A stretch of 64,000 bases of DNA from Tritrichomonas musculus (GCA_039105265.1 JAPFFF010000001.1:5518001-5582000), one strand, 5' to 3'. Shown: positions 28,642 through 41,339, counted from the first letter of the stretch. The notes: a model not told the origin generated them from the letters alone. A program made the numbers and translations.

Positions 28642-29700
28642 TTATTCAAGCCCAAATCCATATTCCTGGATTGATATTAATAACTTATTATTCATTTCTA
28701 CTTCGTCCTCGTATTCTGGTAAATCAAGTATATTAAAATATGTGTGTGCCACGCATAATCTACTTTTATCACCACCAGGACTGAATGTTATAGGTTTTCA
28801 TTGATCTTTATAATCTTTGAATCCATTTACTGGCACTCTTGACGAACCTGTTAAAAATAAAAGAAATTTTCCCAAATTTTCTTTGTCCCAAGTCGAAATC
28901 ATATTGAAGAACATCTTAATAGCAGGATGAACAGATGAGTATTGATATTCAAGCATTGAATTTCTTTTAAGATAAGAGATGTCAATTTCTGGAATTCCAC
29001 AGATAAGTAAATCAAGTTCGCCAGTAGTGATTATTTTTATTTCATCGTGAGGAATGAGTGAATTAAATCATTCACAAAAAGCTGTAACTTGTTCGATTAT
29101 CGATTTTCTCTAACAATAGTTAACAAACAAACTAACATATTCTTCTTTATTATCATTTGTCAAATCTGTTTCGTCGCCATTTTCTATTAATAAAATAGTT
29201 TATTTCGATTCATCTCGAATTGTAAAATCCAACATAAGTGGCTCGACGTCTATTGTCAAGATTTGTTGGAGATTTGTGAATACTTTTTCATCGTATTCTT
29301 CAAGATCTTTGAGTTTTACTCTACGATGAAGAATTTGTCTGCCAAATGATCTCATTAAATGTGCATTTACACATTGACCTTGAATTATGGCACGTGCAAT
29401 AATTTTACCAGCAAATTCGAAGTATTCAAGATGATTCTTTTTCTCACTTAATGATGCATTTGGCTGATAACTTTTATCTCGAGAAGACACAAAAAGTTAA
29501 TTCTTTGAATCAAACAATTCTTTAACAATTAACGTGAACCATTCTGCCAACAGGCCTCCAGCATCAACACCCTTTTCATTCTCAAAGCTGATGCAAATAT
29601 CTTGCAACCATACATCATTTGTGATTTGATGCAATTGGTCAAATGATTGTTTAAGTATTTTTGATCGTTAAATATTAAGAAACAAAGCATTATCAGAAGT
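28642..29700 (-). pseudogene. HECT E3 ubiquitin ligase domain, inactivated by stop codons only
   Basis: One unbroken frame of 353 codons spells an entire HECT domain. The N-lobe reads NDVWLQDICISFENEKGVDAG, then AEWFTLIVKEL, then LEYFEFAGKIIARAIIQGQ. The C-lobe has FLTGSSRVPV, ITFSPGGDKSRLCVAHTYFN (with the thioester cysteine in LCVAHT) and a C-terminal EYGFGLE. At least six internal stops interrupt it (TAA, TAG and TGA; two of the TGAs replace expected tryptophans), yet there is no frameshift. HECT ligases form a ubiquitin thioester before transferring it to substrates. The upstream substrate-binding part of the gene is missing; the left arm of a long inverted repeat begins only about 50 bp beyond. 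Confidence 0.85.
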
Positions 29701-29750
29701 GTCTGAAAAAAAAATGGCCCAAGATTTTAGAAATTCCTTTATACCATGTA

Positions 29751-30201
29751 ATATTTATATGTTTAACAAGTTGTTGGTCAAATATTGAGCATATTCCTCT
29801 GTTCAATTTCGAGAAACAATAAAATCAAATCTGATCAATTATTGGAGTTTTTTAAAGATTGATTAAATTAATAAATGTTTTCATTTGTAATATTGTTTAT
29901 TAACTATAATTATATATTTTTATTAAAATAAAATTCAAGTATAAACTAGATATTTTTATTTTTTTAAAAAATTTCAAAAGGCGAACGTTTTTAAAAAGAT
30001 TGAGATTGCCCAGGTTTGAAAGACCCTATTTTTAATCTTCATCATATTGTATTCTATTATATTTAATTAATTGTTTTTTTGTAATTTGCTTCTGATAAAG
30101 AAAAAAAAAGAATTATTAAAAATTATTAAATAAAAAATTAACGTCTTGCATCAATTATTTCAAAGTATCACTGAATTTTTTCAAGCATCTTTAAGAAAAT
30201 T
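29751..30201. repeat. Long inverted repeat, left arm (~451 bp)
   Basis: About 99% identical by eye, in inverted orientation, to 36,430-36,881. The pair encloses two further nested elements. A third, partial copy at 50,136-50,286 and the right arm both continue outward into TTCTGTTCTAGTTTTCAGG, but this left arm does not, so its outer end has been lost. The arms have no coding content. The family is unresolved. Confidence 0.85.
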
Positions 30202-30744
30202 AAAAAAATATAAATAACAAAGAGATATCTCGCAAGGATTTTAAAATAAATAGGTTAAATGTTCTTTTTTATGTTTTTATAATAAGTATACAAGAAGATA
30301 TTTACTTTCAAATAGCACAAAATTACTAGGGAAAATGCATTCTAGCCCCCATTTTTCATATCACATTTCTTTTTGGGGGCTAAATGATTTTTTGTTTATT
30401 TTTTTATTGAAAGTTGTATTTTAGCCCCCAAATTTTTTTATTCATAAGTATTTTTCATTCCATAGACTTATCATTTCGCAAGTATTTCCCAAAATATTTT
30501 TTCTTTGTTGCTCATATATGCATATTACTAAATAAATAAATAGAATTGGTTGAAAATCTAAAAAGATATTATTATTTTTCTCTGTTTATAGGTAAAAAGG
30601 GCATTTAATCTCTTGAATTTGATAGAAATAAAATGATTAAAGGTTTTATTCATATTATTTTTTCTTTATATAATGTTTTGTTTAATTAAAGATTATATAT
30701 TCTAAAAATTTTTTTTGCGTTTTTGGTTATATGTGTGTAATTAT

Positions 30745-33561
30745 AGAACGTAGGAAACTCCGACGGTTACGTACGTTTATTTAAAAATAGCTATTTTTAG
30801 AAATAAATATAATAATTCTATAAACGGCATTTCAAAATTTTAAATACTTAGTTGATGATCTTTAATCAACCCCAATATTTTGAATCAATATTTTATGCAA
30901 GAGAAATTATAGTGTTTTTAGTAATTGAAATGTTTATCATAAAATTGAGAATTTAACGTATATATTTAATTGAAAATGATGGTATGATATTTCTCGAAAT
31001 TGACGGATAGGACAAATATATATCTAGAAAATTGATATAATATAAATGGCTCAAAATTAGTATATCAAAGAAAAATAAATTTTTTAGCGGATAATTTTAA
31101 GATATTAATGTTTTTATAACTGTATTCAAATTCATTATATCAAAAAATGTTGGTGTAAAATGTCATTTTATAAAACCGTTTTTAATTGACCACAACCGTT
31201 TTAAATTGACCTAATAATTTAATTAAAATAAAAATGTAAATATTTTAAAATTGATTTAATCTTTTATGTTTATTAATTAAAAATTAAATTTTTAATTATA
31301 TCATATTTCCAGAAATTATTCTTTTCAAACTAGTTAGCCCTGCTGTTGAATTAATTCTGAGATTAGCAGTTGAATAGTATTTTTTGTTTGTTTTCGTTAT
31401 CAAAGATGAAATGTATTGAATTACATTTTCTTTTGTATCATCAATGAAATGTTGTGCTTCTTCATGAACTTCATTGTGGAAGTCGTTGTTCAATAATGGA
31501 CCAACAACCTGAAAAAGTTCTGATGCACGCCATAAATTTACGCAAATTGGTACTTCTTTTGGGATTTTTGTTTCTTTGTTGATTCTTGCTCCACTGTCAG
31601 ATCTGCGTAATGAATGATTATTCTCACCACTTTCTTCTTTCTGAAGGAGCTTGATGATGAGAATGTTATCAATTGCCTTGTCGAATGAAGATGCTGAATC
31701 ATTTCCAGAACAAAACCTTCTTATCATGCCAAAGAAGTGTTCTAAAAAATGAGTTCCAAGTGATCCGAGGTGAACTGCATCCAAGTCGATTAATACCTTA
31801 CTCAATGAATAGGTTAGAGTTAGGTATTTTTTGAGCCATATTGGGTCAAAAAGAGTCATATGGCGATTATTTCCACCATTTCGATTACGTGATTGCAAAC
31901 CTTTTGTGAAATCATAATTAACATATTCTTTATAATATGTCAATGCGATCGAGAAACCTAAATTTAGCTTTTCAAGCCTTTGCTCTCTGTTTAAACCTTC
32001 TGAGAGAACTGAACTTAGAAGCAGATAACAAGGCAAAAGAGCAAGAAGTAAATCAATTCTTCCAATTCGCATTGCCGTTTCAACATTCTCGGATGAAAAA
32101 AACAACAATGGAAGATCATCATCCATTTTTTTAGCTTTTGAGTGATCTAGTATGTAATCTTTAATTCCAATCTTTCTGAAGGACAGATATCTGAGCCGCA
32201 AACAAATCGATATCGACAGCACTTTACAAGGTGAAACATGTCCTCAAATATTAGGACATCAACATATTCTTTAATTATTCCAGAGAGTGGACATCTTAGA
32301 TCAAGTCTTGGAAGTTTTTGGATGTGCTGGAACATATTATCAACATATTGAAGGTAAGATGCATCACCATCGAATGAAATACTGACTACTTGCAACTTTA
32401 CATCGTTACAAATATGAACAAGTTGCTCTAGATCAGCAATTATTTCATTATTAGCTGCACCACTGGTTTTCTTTTTGACTAAAACAGGAAACGATTTGTT
32501 CTTTTGGCTAAGAGAGCAAATGTAGAAAACAAAAAAGTACTTCACGATTTCTTCTTGATGTTGTTTGTAAAATTGATGAAACGCTTCTGGATCATTGATA
32601 ATTGTTTCCACAAGATCAGTATCGATGGTTAAATCAGTAAGCAAACCTTCAATCCTCCCATCTTTATGAATTGTTACTTTGGAATTGACTGCTGCAGCGT
32701 CGACTGCAACAACACATCGCTTATCCTTGTCATTCCAAAACAAGTCAACTAGTTTTTTAATTGATTCTTTTGTTCCATCGAATATTTTATTATCAATTTG
32801 GTACTTCTCTTTGAGACTTTTCCTTATATTTCTACATGTTTTGGTTGTTGGAAAGCCAAAGTACTTATGTAAAAGAGACATGACATATTCACCTGCAGTG
32901 TTAATTAATAAATAGATCGGATCGATTTTTGGATTGAAACGATTTCCATTTGCTGCATGTTTGCTATCGCTATTTACATTCATACTTGCTATATGATAAA
33001 ACAAATAAGGATATGAAGAATGAAGGTTCTTTAAGACTGGATTTGCTTTTTTGAACGCGCATAACTCGTTAGATACATTTATATATTTGCGACGATAGTC
33101 ATTAACAGTATTCTCAAGTAATGTAATTCTTTTTTTTAAATTAATAATTTCTTTCATTGCTGACTTTTCTGATTTGGTTCGTAACGCTTCTTTTGATGTT
33201 TCTGAAGTAAACATTTCCTTTAAGGTTAAAAAATTTTGTAATATCTTTTCAAAAAGTTAAAAAAATTATCTCAAATATTTCCTTGAATTTATTATAATAT
33301 ATATTTTTTAACTTATAAATATAAACACTGAGAAATATGAGAGTTAGATATAAAAAAACTTTTCTATAAAAACGATAAAATAAAGTATTCAAAATCTCAT
33401 ATGGATTAAAATTCTGAATAAAAAAAGAAAATATAATATCTTAAAACGTACCGTTAGAAAATTTAATATTTTATTAAATATATTAATTAAATATATCATT
33501 AATAATAAATAAATATTCCATATATGCAAGTAGTCGGATGCCAAATAGTTTCCTACGTTCT
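30745..33561 (-). mobile_element. DDE DNA transposon, 15-bp perfect TIRs and 8-bp target duplication
   Basis: TIRs AGAACGTAGGAAACT (30,745-30,759, and inverted at 33,547-33,561) are perfect over 15 bp. An ATCCGAC-like subterminal block is also shared. A perfect 8-bp duplication gtaattat flanks the element (30,737-30,744 and 33,562-33,569). It is 2,817 bp long and carries one transposase gene on the minus strand. Eight-bp duplications occur in the hAT and P superfamilies, but the ends match neither consensus well. It is inserted inside the TAGCCCCC element, making it the younger of the two. Confidence 0.9.
31296..33214 (-). pseudogene. Trichomonad-type DDE transposase, one frameshift
   Basis: The first frame (33,214-32,147, 355 codons) holds a short coiled-coil N-terminus, a helical region, D172 in VVAVDAAAVNSK, D282 in SISFDGDASY, and FEDMFHLVKCCRYR. 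The second frame (to 31,296) continues with KDYILDHSKAKK, then LGSLGTHFLEHFFGMIRRF, which supplies a plausible third acidic residue (E in LEHFF), and a C-terminal tail. The two overlap near 32,150-32,165, where reading moves back by one base at ATTAAAG. That is not a classic slippery heptamer, so a simple one-base loss is more likely than programmed frameshifting. The AFDGD.SY / D..HL.K..RYR motif pair is familiar from an abundant trichomonad transposase family of unclear superfamily. Confidence 0.75.
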
Positions 33562-34298
33562 GTAATTATTTTCGAATATCGTTTATTATTTTATTCACCA
33601 AAGAATTTCTCTATTTTTAATCATTTTTGTTGTCCATGAAAAAAAACTAAACGACTTTATATTGTTTTTACTAAACGATTTTTTTTTATATTATTTTGAT
33701 AGTTTATATGGTCAAAGTATTTTCAAAAAGTTTCTATAACAACCATATATTCTCACAAAAATTTTGGTAATAAGTGAAACACACTAATTCTTATTTAGGA
33801 TCAATTTAATTAAATTATTTAACGCAGCAACATTTTCTTTTTGCCCAAAATGATCTTAAACTTAAACCAAACATTATACTTTCATATTTTTATAATGAAT
33901 ATGAAATATAATAATTTATTCATGTTAATATAAACCCCAGCTTTATGGCTTTTTTGGTGATAATTTATAATTTCCAGTATGAGTTAATGATTCTTTACCT
34001 TTTTATTCTATCCATCATTAAATTGTTTATCGTAATAAAGTAATCATCAAGAATTATTGATGTTTTTTAGAATTTTTCGTTTTATTTTTATCTTTATATG
34101 TTTTTTAATATATAATTTCCTTTTTTTTGCATATATTTTATTTTAATATGCTTTTTTTGCTCTTTTTTTAATACATTTACGATTATTTTCAATTGAAAAA
34201 GTTTTCAAAAAAGTGGGGGCTAAAAAACACATTTTTACATTTTTCCCCCCAATTTTCCTTTCAATTTTTGGGGGCTAAAAAAAGTTCCCCAAATTACT

Positions 34299-36429
34299 AT
34301 GAAGAGAATTCTTTAAAACATTAATTGTGAGTATTTATTTTTAACAAAAGGTAAACGGAGGCCGTTTATTTTGTCCGTTAAAAAAAATAAAAAAACATCA
34401 ATAACAATTGTTCTTTTGGACCAGTTATAAAAAAATCACATTGATGAGAGATATTTTGATATTTCAAAATAATATAAATAGCTTACGGAGTAGAAATTTA
34501 TCTTTTTTTTGTACTTTTGATTATCATGGATATTAATCATGAACAAAATGTTTCGATTATTACTTCACTTCTATTGATTTATATTGTATGTCAGTATATA
34601 ATATTGGCCATATAGACAAAAAATAAAATAATCGTAACATTTCCCTAATATCATGAAAATATTTTTTCAATGAATTTTTTTATGAATGGTAACTTTTTGT
34701 TAATATATCTAACTTTTTGTGAAATAATGATAAAACCAAAAGTATATATTGATATATCTTTTCAATGAAAATTTATTTTAGAAATATTTATCATAAATTA
34801 TTTTTAATTTAATATATATGTTTTAAAATGTTTTTTTATTTTAAATATTAATGAATATTTGTATATATAATTGAACTTTTTTAAATCATTTGCAATAAAT
34901 GGAAAAAATAGAAAGCAAGTTTAAATTACAATAAATCATTTAAGTATATGTGTTTTTCTTATTATGGTGATGAACTTCAATTTTATTGTCCCCTCCAAAA
35001 GATATTAGTTGGCAAAGGAACAGCCCAATATTAAAAATACTCAACAAAAAAGAACAGTTTAATAATATTCATCAACAGATTCAGTTAATTCAATATCAAC
35101 ACATGCTCAAAAAAACATTTGAAACAATCAAATTTGATTAATAATTTTTTCATTACCAATCTAATTATTTTTCACATATTTCATTATTTTTTCATACTTT
35201 TTAATAAGTATACAAATTATTTTCATCTATATTTATAAAAAAAATTGATTTACTTTATGCTTACGATAATATGTTCATCAGAATTCCTCAATTTAATATA
35301 ATATTAGCATTATTTACATGCATTTATATATTTATATTATTTTATATTTTTATAAATGCATAATAATATTGGTAAAATGATTTTAAAATAAGATATTAGC
35401 ATTTTTAATTCTTTTAAATTGAATAGTCTTTATTTAAAAATACTGAAAATTTAATAACTTTATTTATTTTTATGTTCTCAATATATTTTGAATATGCTTT
35501 CAAAATATCATTTATAAATATGCTTTATACAGAAAAATAATATATAATAATGTTATATTATAGATAAAATATATTATAAATTATATTAATATATAAATAT
35601 TATAATATAAATAAATAATATATAAAAATGAGTTAGAAAAAACAGTTTATAGGCAAATTCCTCTTAGAGCACCTAGAAATATTTTGAATACATACTTGAC
35701 GTTAAAATTCAATTTCTTCACTTTTTCTATTAAATATTTTAAAATTGATATTATTCCAATTTCCCTACGACAGATCTTATTTGCTTCTAAATAAAAAATG
35801 TTTAAGATAATAAATTAAATTTATATTTTATGATTATTTAACGAAATAAGAAAATTGAAAAAAAACCAAATTCGTTTACCTTTTTTTAACATTTAATAAT
35901 TAAGACTCACTAATTGTATCTCATTAATATGATATTTATGTGAATTAACTTATTATTTTTTTATTTGGATCAATACATGTGAATGTCTATTGACAATGAA
36001 AATGACATTTTTCCAACCATTTTTTCGGTTTATTGTGCTTTTAGAATTATCATATTAGTTAATATTAAAATTCTTATTTGGAAGCTAATTCAAAGAAAAT
36101 AATATTGTAAAAAAAAAATCAAATAATGATATCGAGCCCCTAACGAAGCTTGTTCAAAGGCATGATAACCTTGTTGATTTGTTTTGAAATGTAAGAATCA
36201 TTATTTCACCTTGGGAATAAGCGATTTATGCTTATCAAATTTATATAAAAACTTTTTTCAAATATTAATAATTAATAATTTTCTCAGAATTAAACAGAGA
36301 TTTTTATTAAATAATTTGTAAATAAAACTTTTTAGAATTTATTTTAATAAATAATTTGGCTGTGTATGAAAATCTTGGGCCAATTTTTCTAAAAATGTTA
36401 ATAATTTGTTCAATTAAAACTCGTTTTTA
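34299..36429. other. AT-rich interior of the outer inverted repeat; small coding relic
   Basis: There is no gene. One 52-codon stretch with a coding-like composition and a proper stop lies at 34,983-35,141 on the plus strand (LSPPKDISWQRNSPILKIL, then Q/N-rich helix). It has no start codon or recognised family. The rest is A/T desert. Confidence 0.45.
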
Positions 36430-36881
36430 AATTTTCTTAAAGATGCTTGAAAAAATTCAGTGATACTTTGAAATAATTGATGCAAGACGTTAATTTTTTA
36501 TTTAATAATTTTTAATAATTCTTTTTTTTTCTTTATCAGAAGCAAATTACAAAAAAACAATTAATTAAATATAATAGAATACAATATGATGAAGATTAAA
36601 AATAGGGTCTTTTAAACCTGGGCAATCTCAATCTTTTTAAAAACGTTCGCCTTTTGAAATTTTTTAAAAAAATAAAAATATCTAGTTTATACTTGAATTT
36701 TATTTTAATAAAAATATATAATTATAGTTAATAAACAATATTATAAATGAAAACATTTATTAATTTAATCAATCTTTAAAAAACTTCAATAATTGATCAG
36801 ATTTGATTTTATTGTTTCTCGAAATTGAACAGAGGAATATGCTCAATATTTGACCAACAACTTATTAAACATATAAATATT
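36430..36881. repeat. Long inverted repeat, right arm
   Basis: Inverted match of 29,751-30,201 with only a handful of substitutions. Beyond 36,881 it continues for about 40 bp into sequence also present at the third copy near 50,136, so the true family end is around 36,922. No target-site duplication could be paired because the left outer end is gone. Confidence 0.85.
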
Positions 36882-38880
36882 GTCTGGTATCAATTATATC
36901 CTGAAAACTAGAACAGAAAAATTTTCTAACTCTTCTGAAAATTTAAATTTTACATTCATTTCTCAACTTAAAGACCCCTGAAATACCTGTCAGACACTGA
37001 AATATCTGTCGGACATTATTAGTAAAGTACCTTGTAGAATAAATATTATATAATACAATTCTCGCACATTTATTAATATTATGAATAACTCAGAAATCAC
37101 TCAGAAATAAGTTTTCTTTTTAATCAGGTGATCAAATACCTTATAGAATAAAATTTTCTGAATATATGTACGTTAAGACTTTTTCTTTCAAAAAAAAATA
37201 GCAAAAAATCATATATTTCATTACATTAATTTTTTTAAGTGATGAACTTTTTGAGAGCCTTGCCTATTCAAAAAACAAAGAAATTGCAATTTTTTTCTGA
37301 AACCATTGCTTGGTGTTAAGCAAAATCCCTATTATAAATTAAATATAGACCGAAATCAAAAATATCAACTCTATTTCATTTTAAAAATGATCAGATAACT
37401 TTTTTGACCTATGTACTTAATATGACCTTAAATATTTTTTCTCATCATATATGTTGATTATCTAACCTCAGCATGGATATATTAAAAGCATTAAGCAAAA
37501 GGAAAAAGAGTTCAAAATGCGATTTTTCACTCTCAGGGCAATAAAAAAAAACTGAAAAGTATAAAATATATATTACAGGCAGTAATATCATTTAATATTT
37601 TTATTTTTTAATAAAATAAAAATATAATATATATTTAAGGTATTTTCATTATGATATATTTATTTATTATCAGGATAAAAATGATTTTATTTCTAAACTC
37701 AAATTCTTATACTCAAATTTTGAATACATATCATTCAAATTTTTTATCAAAAAAATATGGGGCAATCGCTTATGCATACACCACTTTTTGAATGGGGAAA
37801 CTTTTTCAATGAGTTGATTCAAAAATTGTGATAAAAAATTGAATGTAGAAAAAACGTACAGATTTTGAATGTAAATTTTTCAAGTTTTTGTTTAAAAAAA
37901 ATCCAAAAAAAAAAATAGATTTATAATAATAAAATAGGGAGTTTTATAGTTTATTTAAAAAAAATAAGAAAGAAAAAAGAAAATAAATAAATAAATAAAA
38001 AAGATAAGTATTCTATCTTAAAGATAAAAAATAACATGAATAATAATTATGTATAATATAAACTAGAATGCGTAAAATAATAAAAAAGAGTTAAAATAAA
38101 GATATTAAACAAAGCAAATATAAGAAAAACGAGATGAAAATTGATTTTTTTGATTATTTTTGTGATGATACACTGAAAAAGTAAAAACTATGGTACTAAG
38201 AAATGCCAATATAAGAACAATGTAATGAAAATCTAAATATTAATGCGTAAAATAATAAAAACGAGTACAAATAATGGTTATAAGTAATGATAAGATAAGA
38301 TCAACGAGTTGAAAATATCACTTAGAATAAAAAAAAAAATGCAAGGTATCGATGGAGATATTCTGCAGTAATCAAAAAGTTGCCTATTAGTAAAAATAGC
38401 TATCTGATTATCATTTTTTGAAGATTGTGATATATCTACGATAAGATAGGTAATCCATGAAAAGGACCAATGTTATTAAGAACTCGGACTTTTTTTTTAT
38501 TGTAATCGTTTATTGGAATTGCTCATTCCGGTGCTGTCAAACATTAGAAATAAAAATAAACGTTCAACGGCACTTTTTTTATTATATATATATAAAAAAA
38601 AAAAAAAAAAAGAAAAAAAAAGAAAAAAGAAAATTAAAAGCAATAGATTGGTTATCAATTATTACATGAATTGTATATATAAAATATTATATATAAGAAA
38701 TATTGAAAAAAAAAAAAAAATAATAATAATAATAATCATTCGTCTGTAAATTTTCAAAAAATTGATTTTTTTTTTTAGTATTATGCTTTAAAACAGTCTA
38801 ATAATCATGCATTATATCATATTTTTATGAAATATAATAAAAATTTAAAGTTTTTAAGTTTTTTCTTTTTTTTATTTAAA

Positions 38881-39280
38881 ACCATGACCTATAGGTCATG
38901 GTTTTTTTTTTTTTTTTTCTTAAAAAAAAAGGACCATATATGATTTCAAAAACTGGAGCTCCAGCACTGTTCGCTTATTCACAATATAAATATTAACTAA
39001 AAATATACAAAGTAAATAACCAACCTAAATTTAAAAAAAAAAAAAAAATAGGCAGTAAATAAACCGAAACTGATAGCATTTTGTTTGAAAAAAAAAAATT
39101 ATGAAATTTTTGAATGAGACCAAGTTTTTTGAGCTTTTTAAGAATTTTTGAAGGCTATGTCCAGGGGGACATTTGAAGTAGTAGTAGTATGGCTGGCACT
39201 TTGTTGCTATGCTCTACTGTTAACTACTAGAACTGCTTCACTGCAAACTCGTATTCGACTCGCCTAAGTGTAGCATCTTT
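38881..39280. other. Perfect 22-bp palindrome and GC-richer island inside the MULE
   Basis: 38,881-38,902 is a perfect 22-bp palindrome centred on CTATAG, next to T and A runs. Positions 39,155-39,275 are clearly richer in G and C than the surroundings (ggctggcactttgttgctat near 39,190; ctcgtattcgactcgcctaa near 39,250). I could not fold this into a tRNA. It might be a small non-coding RNA or captured DNA. Confidence 0.35.
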
Positions 39281-39577
39281 ATTTCTAAAAAAAAAAAAAA
39301 AGAATTACATGAACTTATAGTTTAAAATGCATTAATCCTTGATGTGTTTATTATAAAACACATTGATTTGAATTAATATATTTAACGTAGAAATCATAAT
39401 TAACCTTCAGTGATGTTATATATGTTAATTATAGAGGAAACTTTGCTTTTAAATGTTATAGAGTTGCAAATGAGAGCATACTGAGCTGAACAATATAATA
39501 AAATGTATATTATAATCAAATAATTTATCATGATAAGTAAAAATGGGTTTTCTTAACGCAAAGGTTTCAGAATTTAG

Positions 39578-41108
39578 TTTTATCAAACATTATTATTCAA
39601 AATACAGAATAGTTTATCTTATAATGATTTTTGCAGTTAAGATTCTCTAGTTTCATTATTCATAATACAGAATAGTTTATCTTATAATGATTTTTGCAGT
39701 TAAGATTCTCTAGTTCCATTATTCATAATACAGAATAGTTTATCTTATAATGATTTTTGCAGTTAAGATTCTCTAGTTTCATTATTCATAATACAGAATA
39801 GTTTATCTTATAATGATTTTTGCAGTTAAGATTCTCTAGTTCCATTATTCATAATACAGAATAGTTTATCTTATAATGATTTTTGCAGTTAAGATTCTCT
39901 AGTTCCATTATTCATAATACAGAATAGTTTATCTTATAATGATTTTTGCAGTTAAGATTCTCTAGTTTCATTATTCATAATACAGAATAGTTTATCTTAT
40001 AATGATTTTTGCAGTTAAGATTCTCTAGTTCCATTATTCATAATACAGAATAGTTTATCTTATAATGATTTTTGCAGTTAAGATTCTCTAGTTTCATTAT
40101 TCATAATACAGAATAGTTTATCTTATAATGATTTTTGCAGTTAAGATTCTCTAGTTTCATTATTCATAATACAGAATAGTTTATCTTATAATGATTTTTG
40201 CAGTTAAGATTCTCTAGTTTCATTATTCATAATACAGAATAGTTTATCTTATAATGATTTTTGCAGTTAAGATTCTCTAGTTTCATTATTCATAATACAG
40301 AATAGTTTATCTTATAATGATTTTTGCAGTTAAGATTCTCTAGTTTCATTATTCATAATACAGAATAGTTTATCTTATAATGATTTTTGCAGTTAAGATT
40401 CTCTAGTTTCATTATTCATAATACAGAATAGTTTATCTTATAATGATTTTTGCAGTTAAGATTCTCTAGTTTCATTATTCATAATACAGAATAGTTTATC
40501 TTATAATGATTTTTGCAGTTAAGATTCTCTAGTTTCATTATTCATAATACAGAATAGTTTATCTTATAATGATTTTTGCAGTTAAGATTCTCTAGTTCCA
40601 TTATTCATAATACAGAATAGTTTATCTTATAATGATTTTTGCAGTTAAGATTCTCTAGTTCCATTATTCATAATACAGAATAGTTTATCTTATAATGATT
40701 TTTGCAGTTAAGATTCTCTAGTTTCATTATTCATAATACAGAATAGTTTATCTTATAATGATTTTTGCAGTTAAGATTCTCTAGTTTCATTATTCATAAT
40801 ACAGAATAGTTTATCTTATAATGATTTTTGCAGTTAAGATTCTCTAGTTCCATTATTCATAATACAGAATAGTTTATCTTATAATGATTTTTGCAGTTAA
40901 GATTCTCTAGTTTCATTATTCATAATACAGAATAGTTTATCTTATAATGATTTTTGCAGTTAAGATTCTCTAGTTCCATTATTCATAATACAGAATAGTT
41001 TATCTTATAATGATTTTTGCAGTTAAGATTCTCTAGTTTCATTATTCATAATACAGAATAGTTTATCTTATAATGATTTTTGCAGTTAAGATTCTCTAAT
41101 TCCATTTT
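39578..41108. repeat. 63-bp satellite array, 24 copies, nearly invariant
   Basis: Units of exactly 63 bp containing ATAATACAGAATAGTTTATC and TTTTTGCAGTTAAGATTC recur at constant spacing from 39,612 to 41,061 (24 occurrences of gtttatcttataatg). Nearly all internal copies are identical except for a single T/C site (ctagttTcatt versus ctagttCcatt). The first and last units are diverged at the outer edges. No stop-free frame of interest is present. The array lies in the 3' subterminal half of the MULE. Confidence 0.97.
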
Positions 41109-41339
41109 TCAAAATATAATGTCTTGAATCCAGAAGATTTCTTTTTTAATGGTTTATATTTCAAAAAGTTATATCGTGTTACTGCTCTTTTGATTCCATA
41201 TTATTATATTACTGAGACTATGGATACAATTTATTCTTATTGAAAAGTAAAAACAGAAACCATAAATGAAGATAAAAATGTTAAAGTATTTGAGTTTCAT
41301 TCAAATTGAACTACAATTTGTTAAATAATAGCCTACTTA

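Larger units (their letters stand above)
30328..34290. mobile_element. Non-autonomous element with TAGCCCCC ends, 8-bp duplication, hosting another transposon
   Basis: A perfect 8-bp direct repeat aaattact (30,320-30,327 and 34,291-34,298) flanks imperfect inverted ends. The left starts agggaaaatgcattctagcccccatttt; the right, inverted, starts ggggaactttttttagcccccaaaaa (both in pieces of under 20 when split at tagccccc). Subterminal TAGCCCCCA/TGGGGGCTA boxes recur two or three times on each side. Without the 2.8-kb inner element the original would be about 1.1 kb. No transposase of its own is seen. Confidence 0.75.

Noticed and set aside
28642-29700. Stop-codon reassignment (TGA as Trp) to rescue the HECT frame
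   Set aside because: TAA and TAG also interrupt the frame, and intact genes nearby use all three as terminators with TGG for Trp.
32150-32165. Programmed -1 frameshift site in the DDE transposase
   Set aside because: The bases at the overlap do not form the X XXY YYZ heptamer and no stem or pseudoknot is obvious; a one-base mutation is simpler.
29700-36380. tggcccaagatttt (about 29,715) repeated inverted at about 36,366, taken as a possible fourth layer of TIRs
   Set aside because: Only 14 bp match, and the position relative to the long arms is inconsistent with a simple nested element; chance or an unrelated remnant cannot be excluded.
29751-36881. Large virus-like element (Polinton/Maverick) because of its ~450-bp inverted repeats
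   Set aside because: The interior has none of the hallmark genes; it is filled by two smaller DNA transposons and A/T desert, so the family is left open.
39150-39280. tRNA gene inside the MULE
   Set aside because: The GTATTCGACTC stretch resembles a T-loop only weakly, and I could not build matching acceptor, D and anticodon arms.
39578-41108. CRISPR array (regular 63-bp spacing)
   Set aside because: Units are wholly conserved with no unique spacers; it is a satellite in a eukaryotic transposon.
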